This document shows, one piece after another, positions 1 to 5,925 of a stretch of 7,037 bases of DNA. Both the position numbers and the translations under genes were made by a program. The stretch's first letter is position 1. Each line of letters opens with the position of its first letter. Below the pieces are notes generated by a model. The model was not told the DNA's origin. It made no database searches and saw only the letters and a program-made list of their open reading frames with translations. This DNA comes from Geobacteraceae bacterium. Its GTDB lineage: Bacteria; Desulfobacterota; Desulfuromonadia; Desulfuromonadales; Geopsychrobacteraceae. The stretch is from assembly GCA_027064785.1 (NCBI GenBank), contig JAMOPE010000392.1:1-7037 (forward strand). Direction: 5' to 3'.

Positions 1-1113
1 TTCGAGTCGAGTCAGAAGTTGCCGGGTTCGCAAAGCGTCAAACCAGGCATGAAAAGCTGCCAGACGACGCGTCGAACAGGAATGATTCTTCTGCAACTTT
101 CTCCACACATCGACAAAATCCAATTGGTCGAGGAAAACAGTCAATTCAGCAGATAATTCTGTCGCCCCGTCACGAACCAGATCTGCCGATTTATTAATCT
201 GACCGGCTGCCAATTTAAGCCAAGCCTGCAAAACCCTGAAACTATCAGCCGAAACAAAATCAAACAACTTCAGGTCATCAACAACCTGCGCCTCAACAGC
301 CTTCCCGGTTCCAAATGCAACCCGGTCAGAAAAACGCGGGGAGGGATGGACAACCGTTCCGCTGAGGAGATCGACACCCGACACCTTGGCGACTTGCTGA
401 AGAAAATAGAAATCTTCCCCACCGCAGCGCCGGTTCATCCCTCCCGACTTAATATACGCTGTCGCCCGACAGGCAAAAGCACTGCCGATGGTATGATAAG
501 CATACGGTGACCCGGCAAGCTGTAACCCAAACATGTAGCTACGTAGGTAAAGTTCATACTGACGGATCGCTCTTTCCTGTTTTTCATCCCTTGCAAGCTG
601 ATGATGAAACGGGATAGCGGTTCCTCCGGCTTTGCTTTGCTGAAAGTGGGAGAAAATTGCCGAGAGGTAAGTTGAATCGATCAAAGTATCGGCATCGAGA
701 GAGATCAGAATCGGATCAATCTGCCAATCGAGTAGCGACAGACTGGCATCAAAACCGATCTTTCTTGCCAGCCCGACTCCGTCTTTTGCTCCCAGCTCCA
801 AACCCGGGGAACAGGCATCAATCCAGGCAAGATTCAGTTGTGGAAAGGGGTTGGATTGCAACCAGTCCAAGGTTGCTTGATTTTCCGCAAGGGCTTCGGT
901 CGAGGCTCCTAAGCGATTATTGACAACGACCACAACCAAAGTCGTATCGAGATAGCCCGAAGGGTTCTTGCTTAAACTGGCAAGAGTTTTTGGCAAGGTC
1001 TCCCGTTCGTCAAGAGCTGGGAGGATAACCGCAGCAGCAAAGTTTTTTCGGTCTGACCCGATAATCTGCCACGGGAAAAGGGTTGCCCGGTTTGAAAGGT
1101 ATTTGTGTACCAT
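1..1113 (-). CDS. Family 2-type (GT-A fold) glycosyltransferase, C-terminus cut by window edge
   Basis: An open frame runs without a stop from an ATG at 1113 to base 1, giving 371 residues with the C-terminus missing. Signatures of a GT-A nucleotide-sugar transferase are visible in order: an N-terminal beta strand with AVILPALDERETLPKTL (about 28-44), a hydrophobic strand VVVVVNN (60-66), G-V-G-L-A-R-K-x-G-F-D (112-122), a metal/nucleotide-binding D-A-D (140-142), and G-G-E-D-F (231-235), which matches the acidic acceptor-side ED motif of family GT2. No signal peptide or membrane helix is visible, so a cytoplasmic or peripheral enzyme is likely. The residues after about 270 are less typical and appear helical. 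The start lies 5 bases after the miaA stop with no clear Shine-Dalgarno, suggesting translational coupling to miaA. Sugar donor and acceptor cannot be told from sequence; cell-surface polysaccharide or glycolipid synthesis is only a guess. Family call fairly sure, role unknown. Confidence 0.85.
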   Translation of the reverse strand, partial: MVHKYLSNRATLFPWQIIGSDRKNFAAAVILPALDERETLPKTLASLSKNPSGYLDTTLVVVVVNNRLGASTEALAENQATLDWLQSNPFPQLNLAWIDACSPGLELGAKDGVGLARKIGFDASLSLLDWQIDPILISLDADTLIDSTYLSAIFSHFQQSKAGGTAIPFHHQLARDEKQERAIRQYELYLRSYMFGLQLAGSPYAYHTIGSAFACRATAYIKSGGMNRRCGGEDFYFLQQVAKVSGVDLLSGTVVHPSPRFSDRVAFGTGKAVEAQVVDDLKLFDFVSADSFRVLQAWLKLAAGQINKSADLVRDGATELSAELTVFLDQLDFVDVWRKLQKNHSCSTRRLAAFHAWFDALRTRQLLTRLE

Positions 1114-1118
1114 ATTAT

Positions 1119-2045
1119 TCACTGTTGACAACTCAGTCCAAACTCATACGACTTCACAAGCTTACATAATTCAGTAAATGGATCACCCTGCCCGTCAACC
1201 CAGTTGATTTTCACCCCGCGTTTTTCCATACGACGAAAAAAAGTCTCCTGACGTTTAGCAAACTGACAGATCGCACTCCGGAGTTTTTGCCCCATGTCAT
1301 TGCGGTTCAGCTTCCCCTGTAAGTACTGGGCAATCAGTCGATATTCCAACCCGTAAAATTCAAGTTTTTCCCATGCGACACCCGATTCATGCAGCTGCTT
1401 CACCTCATCAATCATTCCGGCAGCAAAACGCTGATCCAGCCGCAAAGCGATCCGTTTTCGCAACACCTCACGTGGCCAGTGCAAACCAAATACCAGCGGA
1501 GATATTTTCGGCAAGGGAGGTAAATCAACAGAGAGATTCTGCTCACCAACTGCAATTTCAATCGCCCGGATCAGACGGCTGCGCTCTTCAAGGTTGGTTT
1601 TATTGTGCTGATCGGGTTTAAGCTGAAGAAGTTTTTCCCGCAACGCGCCATCAGTGTCATGTTCCAGTTCTGCCCGTAGCTGTGGATTTTCCGGCACAGC
1701 GACCAGCCGATAACCGCTGAGAACGGCGTCAAGATACATTCCGGTTCCACCACAGAGGATCGGGATCTTCTGCCGCTGCCAGACCGACTCAATGGCAGAA
1801 AAACAGTCCTGCTGAAACTGAAAAACGTTATATTCACTTCCCGGGTCGGCAATATCAATCAGGTGATAAGGAACATCACCATATTCATCGAGGTCTTTTC
1901 CCGTCCCTAAATCCATCCCACGATAAACCTGACGGGAATCGGCAGAAATTATCTCACCAGCAAAATTTTCTGCCGTTTTTACTGCCAGCCCTGTTTTCCC
2001 ACCGGCAGTCGCCCCCAGAATAACCAATAGATTATGATCAGACAT
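1119..2045 (-). CDS. miaA: tRNA dimethylallyltransferase (tRNA A37 isopentenyltransferase), divergent MiaA
   Basis: This 308-residue protein has usual MiaA length. MiaA transfers a dimethylallyl group from DMAPP to N6 of A37 in tRNAs reading UNN codons, the first step toward ms2i6A, in the cytoplasm. Seen: P-loop GATAGGKT (11-18; family norm GPTASGKT), ISADSRQVYRGMDLGTGK (33-50) with the catalytic-type Asp36, HLIDIADP (61-68), FQFQQD (75-80), ILCGGTGMYLDAVLSG (96-111), a WPREVLRKRI stretch (190-199), and QFAKRQETFFRR (261-272), matching the conserved AKRQ-x-T-W-F-R. Thr13 of the P-loop is kept. Deviations: Pro to Ala in the P-loop, no clear DP..A..I.PND before RAIE (160-163), and YGLEYR (231-236) where most have GYRQ. 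An open frame continues upstream to 2195, but the ATG at 2045 has a strong ribosome binding site and begins where the family does. The gene is divergent from pcnB and followed by the glycosyltransferase. Confidence 0.93.
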   Translation of the reverse strand: MSDHNLLVILGATAGGKTGLAVKTAENFAGEIISADSRQVYRGMDLGTGKDLDEYGDVPYHLIDIADPGSEYNVFQFQQDCFSAIESVWQRQKIPILCGGTGMYLDAVLSGYRLVAVPENPQLRAELEHDTDGALREKLLQLKPDQHNKTNLEERSRLIRAIEIAVGEQNLSVDLPPLPKISPLVFGLHWPREVLRKRIALRLDQRFAAGMIDEVKQLHESGVAWEKLEFYGLEYRLIAQYLQGKLNRNDMGQKLRSAICQFAKRQETFFRRMEKRGVKINWVDGQGDPFTELCKLVKSYEFGLSCQQ

Positions 2046-2053
2046 AATAGCCA

Positions 2054-2061
2054 CTCCTTCC
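2054..2061 (-). promoter_or_regulatory. Ribosome binding site deciding the miaA start
   Basis: On the minus strand GGAAGGAG lies 8 bases before the ATG at 2045. It is the strongest such site upstream and argues against the longer frame that would start at 2195 inside pcnB. Confidence 0.8.
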
Positions 2062-2078
2062 AAAACCAGCAAAGAGTA

Positions 2079-2097
2079 CAGGAAAGTCGTTTTCCTG
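2079..2097. repeat. Perfect inverted repeat in the miaA-pcnB divergent promoter region
   Basis: CAGGAAA (2079-2085) and TTTCCTG (2091-2097) are exact reverse complements around a 5-base centre GTCGT. The repeat overlaps the candidate -35 position of pcnB and would lie in the miaA leader. It could be an operator or a small mRNA hairpin in the miaA 5' leader. No T-run follows on either strand, so it does not look like an intrinsic terminator. Confidence 0.4.
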
Positions 2098-2119
2098 CCT
2101 ATCGATATTCTGCTATAGT
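2091..2119 (+). promoter_or_regulatory. Candidate sigma-70-type promoter for pcnB
   Basis: TATAGT (2114-2119) is preceded by TGC (extended -10 form TGn). A weak -35 TTTCCT (2091-2096) lies 17 bases upstream. It would give a leader of roughly 28 bases before the ATG at 2154. Identified by eye only. Confidence 0.4.
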
Positions 2120-2133
2120 CCCAGCCATTGCAA
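2105..2133 (-). promoter_or_regulatory. Candidate sigma-70-type promoter for miaA
   Basis: On the minus strand TTGCAA (2133-2128) and GAATAT (2110-2105) are separated by 17 bases. It overlaps the pcnB promoter candidate on the other strand, so the two could compete. The -10 match is weak. Confidence 0.3.
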
Positions 2134-2153
2134 ACACCATCCCACGAGAGACC

Positions 2154-3410
2154 ATGAGCCAGAATACGCCGACAATTATTCCGCGCAGCGAACATCCCAT
2201 TTCAAGACAACAAATCGATACCGACACCCTGAAAGTTCTCTATCGTCTGCATCGTCATGGATATAAAGCTTATCTGGTCGGTGGCAGTGTCCGGGATTTA
2301 TTGCTTGGTCGACAACCGAAAGATTTTGATATCGGCACCGACGCAACGCCGAACCAGATCCGCAAGCTGTTCCGCAATTGTTTTCTCGTTGGGCGTCGCT
2401 TTCGCCTTGCCCATATCCGTTTTGCCGGTAACAAGGTGATTGAAGTGGCAACGTTCCGCCGCCAGCCCGAGGATTCTGAGCTACCTGACAACCCTGACGA
2501 CCATTTTCACTTTGTACAAAATGTTTTCGGCACTCCGGCAGAAGATGCCGCACGCCGCGATTTTACAATCAACGCATTATTTTACGATATTGGTGATTTT
2601 TCGGTTCTCGATTTTCTCGGGGGGATGGAAGATCTCAAGAATAAGCAGTTGCGCTCTATCGGCGATCCGATGATCCGCTTTGTTGAAGATCCGGTCCGGA
2701 TGCTCCGGGCCGTTGAATTTGCAGCACGGCTTAATTTCACAATTGAACCGGCTATCTACACCGCGATAGAAACACATAAGGAACTCCTGGCGACGGCAGC
2801 TCCGGCACGCGTCAGAGAAGAGATCATGGCACTGTTTCGCTATAAAATTGCAGCTCCTGTTCTGAAACATTGTCGTGAGCTGGGAATGCTCCCCCACCTG
2901 CTAGCCGGGTATCCCGGAACCGATGAAGGGATTTCCCTGCTGGAAAGAATAGATCAAAGAACCGCCGCAGGAACGCCGATCGAAGAGAGTTTTGCCATTG
3001 CAGCACTTTATCTACGTTTGTTTATGGACAGTTGCCCCCCATCCCCCAAAACCAGTATTGGCGAAGCAATCGACAAAGCGAATAAAATAATCGGTCCTCA
3101 CTGCCGCTATTTCAGCATTGCCAGTGGAATTCGCCATCAGGCACAGGAATTACTGATTGGCTGTTTCCGTCTTGCTCGCGGACGTGGTTTACGTGGAGAA
3201 AAACGTTACCTTCACCATCCCCAAACACCAAAAAGCCTTGAACTCTTTCGCCTCTGGTCTCAGGTCCGTTCTGATCTGATTCCACTCGCTGAAAGCTGGG
3301 AAACGGCACTGAATAACATAACAGAAAAAAAGAGTTCAACAGTCTCGCAAAAAATCCATTCCAGAAAAAAACGATCCCCTAAAAAGTCAGCGGTAAAAAA
3401 AACAGAATAA
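2154..3410 (+). CDS. pcnB: Poly(A) polymerase I, PcnB-type class II nucleotidyltransferase
   Basis: The 418-residue protein belongs to the bacterial poly(A) polymerase/CCA-adding superfamily and most resembles PcnB, which adds A tails to RNA 3' ends and promotes decay. Seen: LVGGSVRDLLLG (41-52), catalytic D-F-D (57-59), ATPNQIRKLFRNC (64-76), the PcnB-like VGRRFRLAHIRF (79-90), VFGTPAEDAARRDFTINAL (124-142) with the third acidic residue Asp136, and EDPVRMLRAVEFAARLNF (178-195). The C-terminal RGLRGEKRYLHHP (344-356) fits the arginine-rich PcnB C-terminal region. The tail (about 391-418) is very rich in Lys, Arg and Ser and could bind RNA. The frame is open upstream to 2034, but residues before the ATG at 2154 would overlap miaA and look non-coding; GAGAG just upstream is only a weak ribosome site. 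CCA- or A-adding activity cannot be fully excluded, but the RRFRLAH element favours poly(A) polymerase. Confidence 0.9.
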   Translation: MSQNTPTIIPRSEHPISRQQIDTDTLKVLYRLHRHGYKAYLVGGSVRDLLLGRQPKDFDIGTDATPNQIRKLFRNCFLVGRRFRLAHIRFAGNKVIEVATFRRQPEDSELPDNPDDHFHFVQNVFGTPAEDAARRDFTINALFYDIGDFSVLDFLGGMEDLKNKQLRSIGDPMIRFVEDPVRMLRAVEFAARLNFTIEPAIYTAIETHKELLATAAPARVREEIMALFRYKIAAPVLKHCRELGMLPHLLAGYPGTDEGISLLERIDQRTAAGTPIEESFAIAALYLRLFMDSCPPSPKTSIGEAIDKANKIIGPHCRYFSIASGIRHQAQELLIGCFRLARGRGLRGEKRYLHHPQTPKSLELFRLWSQVRSDLIPLAESWETALNNITEKKSSTVSQKIHSRKKRSPKKSAVKKTE

Positions 3411-3463
3411 CCTTTTAACTCTTCGTTTTTCCTCGTATAATTTAAATGAAAACTTCCTCAAAT

Positions 3464-3487
3464 ATATTTCCTCCGTCCTGGAAATAT
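3464..3487. repeat. Inverted repeat upstream of cheA
   Basis: ATATTTCC (3464-3471) and GGAAATAT (3480-3487) pair perfectly across an 8-base loop TCCGTCCT. The stem is A+T-rich and no T-run follows at once, though a T-rich tract starts about 18 bases later. It may be an operator, a weak pcnB terminator or chance. Confidence 0.35.
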
Positions 3488-3515
3488 TAAAATTAGGAAT
3501 TGCTACTTTTTCTCT

Positions 3516-3543
3516 TTGTTTTTTTTTATTTGTTTTGTATAAT
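3516..3543 (+). promoter_or_regulatory. Candidate promoter for the cheA-cheW-cheR operon
   Basis: A perfect TATAAT (3538-3543) lies about 61 bases before the cheA ATG. A poor -35 TTGTTT (3516-3521) sits 16 bases upstream, inside a T-rich tract that could aid DNA bending. A second TATAAT at 3436-3441 has only TTTAAC/TTAACT-like sequence upstream. No sigma-54 (GG-N10-GC) or sigma-28 type element was recognised. Confidence 0.4.
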
Positions 3544-3593
3544 TAGCTCCTGCTTTCATATATCATGTAAAAACAACGATTATTAGATATTTT

Positions 3594-3598
3594 AAGGA
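3594..3598 (+). promoter_or_regulatory. Ribosome binding site of cheA
   Basis: AAGGA lies 6 bases before the ATG at 3605, supporting this start over the next Met two codons later. Confidence 0.7.
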
Positions 3599-3604
3599 TC
3601 TGCG

Positions 3605-5881
3605 ATGAGTATGCCTCTCGACGACGACCAGATTGAAATTATTCAGGAATTTGCAACAGAAAGCCGCGACATGATTGAGCAGCTGGAGCCTGCAATCATT
3701 GAACTGGGTCAGAACAGTGACTCAGAAACAATGAACGCAATCTTCCGGCTGTTCCATTCGATGAAGGGAAGTGCAGGTTTTCTCGAATTTGATCACATGA
3801 CCCGCGTCGCCCACGCAGCAGAAAATCTGCTCGATCTGATTCGGAATGATGAGATTGATCTGGTTCCCGACCACGTCACTTTGCTCTGTGCCGCATGTGA
3901 CTTTGCCAAAGAAGCTTTGGATATGGTCGAAAGTGACTATAACGACGACGCAATGGTGGCACCGGCAGACGACATTTCGGAACGCTTGCATCAAGCTATC
4001 GAAGTTGCACAAAAAGCAAAAGAAGCGGGTGGTGAAGAGCCTGCTGAGGAAGCGGATCAACCCGCTGTTACCCCGGCAGAACAACCCGATTCCTCCCTCG
4101 ACTTCCCGGAAATGGAAATCACCGACGAAATGCGGCTGAGTTTTGTTCAGGAAGGGAATGAACTTCTCCAGAATGCCGAGCAAGGCTTGCTCGCATGGGG
4201 AGAAAATCCCGAGGACAAAGATGCCATCGGCGATATTTTCCGCCAGATCCATAGCTTCAAAGGCAATTGCGGCTTCTTTGGTTTCTCGCAGATTGAAAAA
4301 CTCAGCCATCAGATGGAAAACATCCTTGACCGGGTCAAATCGGGGTCAAAGCTTGCAGTCGACAACCCTGCCGATCAACTGCTGGCAGCTTTGGATGTCC
4401 TGCAACAGGCACTCAATAATATCTCCGACGGTAAAGACGACACCGTTGAAAACCTTGATCAGCACCTGAACGAACTTCAAACTCTCATCGCGCCTCTCCT
4501 TGGCGATTTCCTCGTCGAAGAAGGAGTGAAAGAAGAATCGGTCTCCAAAGCAGTGGAAACCCAGAAAAAACCCGTCGGTGAAATTCTTGTCGATCAAGGT
4601 GCCGCATCAAAAGATCAAGTCGATAGTGCCCTGAAAAAACAACAGGAGACAATTAAAAAAGCAAAAGCAAAAGCAAAGCCGGCAGCACGAACAAAAACCC
4701 CGGCAAAACGCCAGGACATCCGAGTAGAATTGGGAAAACTTGACAGTTTGATCAACCTGATCGGTGAGCTGGTCATCGCTGAAAATATGCTGATCCACAA
4801 CCCTGATCTCAAGGGTCTGGAGCTGGAGAACTTTAATAAGGCCGGACAACACATGTCGAAGCTGGTACGGGAACTTCAGGAAATGGCGATGACCATCCGG
4901 ATGATCCCTGTCTCCGGTCTCTTCCGTCGAATGATCCGTTTGGTTCATGACATCTCGGTAAAAGCCGGGAAGAAAGTCGATCTGGAGTTGATTGGTGAAG
5001 AAACTGAAATCGATAAAACGGTTATTGAAACCATCACCGATCCCCTCGTCCACCTGTTGAGAAACTCTCTGGATCACGGTCTTGAACCACCGGATGAGCG
5101 GATTGCAGCGGGAAAAGATGAGACCGGAACCGTCAAACTGTCTGCCCGCCACGAAGAGGGTGAAGTCTGGGTCACAATCGAAGATGACGGTCGCGGACTC
5201 AATAAAGAGAAAATCCTTGAGAAAGCGATCAGCAAAGGGCTGATTGAAGGAGACGGTTCCGACATGTCGGATCGTCAGATTAACAATCTGATTTTCGCTC
5301 CAGGTTTCTCAACGGCCGATAAAGTCACCGATATTTCGGGTCGCGGCGTCGGCATGGACGTCGTCAAAAAGAACCTCGAGAAGATCAAAGGGAAAATTGA
5401 TGTCAGTAGCACCCCTGGGCAGGGCAGTAAAATCACCCTGCGGATTCCACTGACACTGGCAATTATTGATGGCATGATCGTTCGGGTCGGGACGTCCACC
5501 TGTATCGTCCCGACTCTGTCAATGCTGGAGGCATTCCGCCCGGTTATGGATCAGATCACCATCACGCCCGACGGTGATGAGCTGGCAAAAGTCAGAGAGA
5601 ACTTTCTGCCGATTGTCCGACTTCACGACATTCTCGGCAAGAAACCCGACTCCCATGATCTTGCCGACGGTATCTTGATTGTTCTTGAATATCAGGAAAT
5701 CCGCTTTTGCCTGTTTATCGACGAAATTGTCGGTCAACAGCAGACCGTTATCAAAGGGCTGTCCAACTTTATCGGCAATGTCCCCGGAGTTTCAGGCTGT
5801 ACGATCCTCGGCGACGGCGAGGTTTGCCTGATTCTCGATGTTGGTGCCCTCACCGATTCTGCAGAAAAAAAGAGCCTCTAA
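3605..5881 (+). CDS. cheA: Chemotaxis histidine kinase CheA with two Hpt domains and a MshEN-like linker
   Basis: This 758-residue cytoplasmic kinase couples chemoreceptor state to phosphotransfer. Domains in order: Hpt 1 (about 8-110) with phospho-acceptor His51 in LFHSMKGSAGF; an acidic, Pro-rich linker (140-170); Hpt 2 (about 174-270) with His216 in IHSFKGNCGFFGF; two consecutive LG..LV..G...Q motifs (299-320, 324-346); a Lys/Ala/Pro linker (350-370); P3 dimerisation helices (372-440); the P4 ATPase with N box LLRNSLDHG (484-492), G1 EDDGRG (526-531), F-type APGFS (565-569) and G2 GRGVGMD (579-585); and a CheW-like P5 (about 615-752). All catalytic boxes look intact, so the kinase should be active. 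No CheY-binding P2 domain or fused receiver is recognised. The gene leads a cheA-cheW-cheR operon; cheW starts 44 bases downstream. Whether the system steers flagella, pili or another output cannot be told. Confidence 0.95.
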   Translation: MSMPLDDDQIEIIQEFATESRDMIEQLEPAIIELGQNSDSETMNAIFRLFHSMKGSAGFLEFDHMTRVAHAAENLLDLIRNDEIDLVPDHVTLLCAACDFAKEALDMVESDYNDDAMVAPADDISERLHQAIEVAQKAKEAGGEEPAEEADQPAVTPAEQPDSSLDFPEMEITDEMRLSFVQEGNELLQNAEQGLLAWGENPEDKDAIGDIFRQIHSFKGNCGFFGFSQIEKLSHQMENILDRVKSGSKLAVDNPADQLLAALDVLQQALNNISDGKDDTVENLDQHLNELQTLIAPLLGDFLVEEGVKEESVSKAVETQKKPVGEILVDQGAASKDQVDSALKKQQETIKKAKAKAKPAARTKTPAKRQDIRVELGKLDSLINLIGELVIAENMLIHNPDLKGLELENFNKAGQHMSKLVRELQEMAMTIRMIPVSGLFRRMIRLVHDISVKAGKKVDLELIGEETEIDKTVIETITDPLVHLLRNSLDHGLEPPDERIAAGKDETGTVKLSARHEEGEVWVTIEDDGRGLNKEKILEKAISKGLIEGDGSDMSDRQINNLIFAPGFSTADKVTDISGRGVGMDVVKKNLEKIKGKIDVSSTPGQGSKITLRIPLTLAIIDGMIVRVGTSTCIVPTLSMLEAFRPVMDQITITPDGDELAKVRENFLPIVRLHDILGKKPDSHDLADGILIVLEYQEIRFCLFIDEIVGQQQTVIKGLSNFIGNVPGVSGCTILGDGEVCLILDVGALTDSAEKKSL
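4499..4642 (+). repeat. Two consecutive GspE/MshEN-N-like motifs inside CheA
   Basis: CheA residues 299-320 and 324-346 share the pattern [LV]-G-x-x-L-V-x-x-G, then A-[VL]-x-x-Q. The conserved glycines are 25 residues apart (G300/G325 and G307/G332). The second copy has the spacing of the 24-residue motif found in N-terminal domains of GspE/PilB-type ATPases and MshEN domains; the first is one residue shorter. The repeat is seen in the protein, not as a DNA repeat. In true MshEN domains the two motifs are separated by a longer spacer, so ligand binding is not implied. Confidence 0.55.
4661..4678 (+). repeat. Short direct repeat GCAAAA in the cheA linker
   Basis: Three 6-base units (the last GCAAAG) encode a Lys-Ala run in the linker before the dimerisation domain. 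It is a simple-sequence stretch. Unit gain or loss would keep the reading frame and change only linker length. Confidence 0.5.
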
Positions 5882-5914
5882 ATACGATGAAACAAAAGAG
5901 AAAATATAAATAAA

Positions 5915-5920
5915 AGGAGG
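5915..5920 (+). promoter_or_regulatory. Strong ribosome binding site deciding the GTG start of cheW
   Basis: AGGAGG, within AAAAGGAGG (5912-5920), lies 5 bases before the GTG at 5926. The near-perfect site fixes the GTG start and could offset the weaker start codon. Confidence 0.85.
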
Positions 5921-5925
5921 AACCC

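Larger units (their letters stand above)
3411..3604 (+). other. AT-rich spacer between pcnB and cheA
   Basis: This spacer holds no recognisable gene. It contains two TATAAT boxes (3436-3441 and 3538-3543), an 8-base perfect inverted repeat (3464-3487), a T-rich tract (about 3505-3536) and the cheA ribosome binding site. No G+C-rich hairpin followed directly by T's was found after the pcnB stop, so a classical pcnB terminator is not evident. Confidence 0.6.

Noticed and set aside
657..1177. Plus-strand frames of 88 and 69 codons (657-923, 968-1177)
   Set aside because: They lie opposite the clearly coding glycosyltransferase and look like low-complexity shadow translations.
2034..2153. N-terminal extension of the pcnB frame by 40 residues
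   Set aside because: It would overlap the start of miaA and cover the promoter region; the residues have no PcnB similarity that I can see.
2046..2195. N-terminal extension of the miaA frame by 50 residues
   Set aside because: It would overlap pcnB, does not match the MiaA family start, and a strong ribosome site lies just before the ATG at 2045.
3480..3520. Possible sigma-54 promoter around GGAATTGCT
   Set aside because: GG and GC are only 4 bases apart, not the 10 needed for a -24/-12 element.
3722..4309. 195-codon open frame on the minus strand inside cheA
   Set aside because: It is antisense to the two Hpt domains, is rich in Phe and Cys as expected from reversed codons, and has no recognisable domain; a shadow of cheA.
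4607..5152. 181-codon open frame on the minus strand inside cheA
   Set aside because: It is antisense to the conserved P3/P4 region and has no family features; explained by cheA codon bias.
5887..5913. Eight-codon mini-ORF between cheA and cheW (ATG to TAA)
   Set aside because: It is Lys/Arg-rich A-tract translation with no ribosome site of its own; most likely chance in an A-rich spacer.
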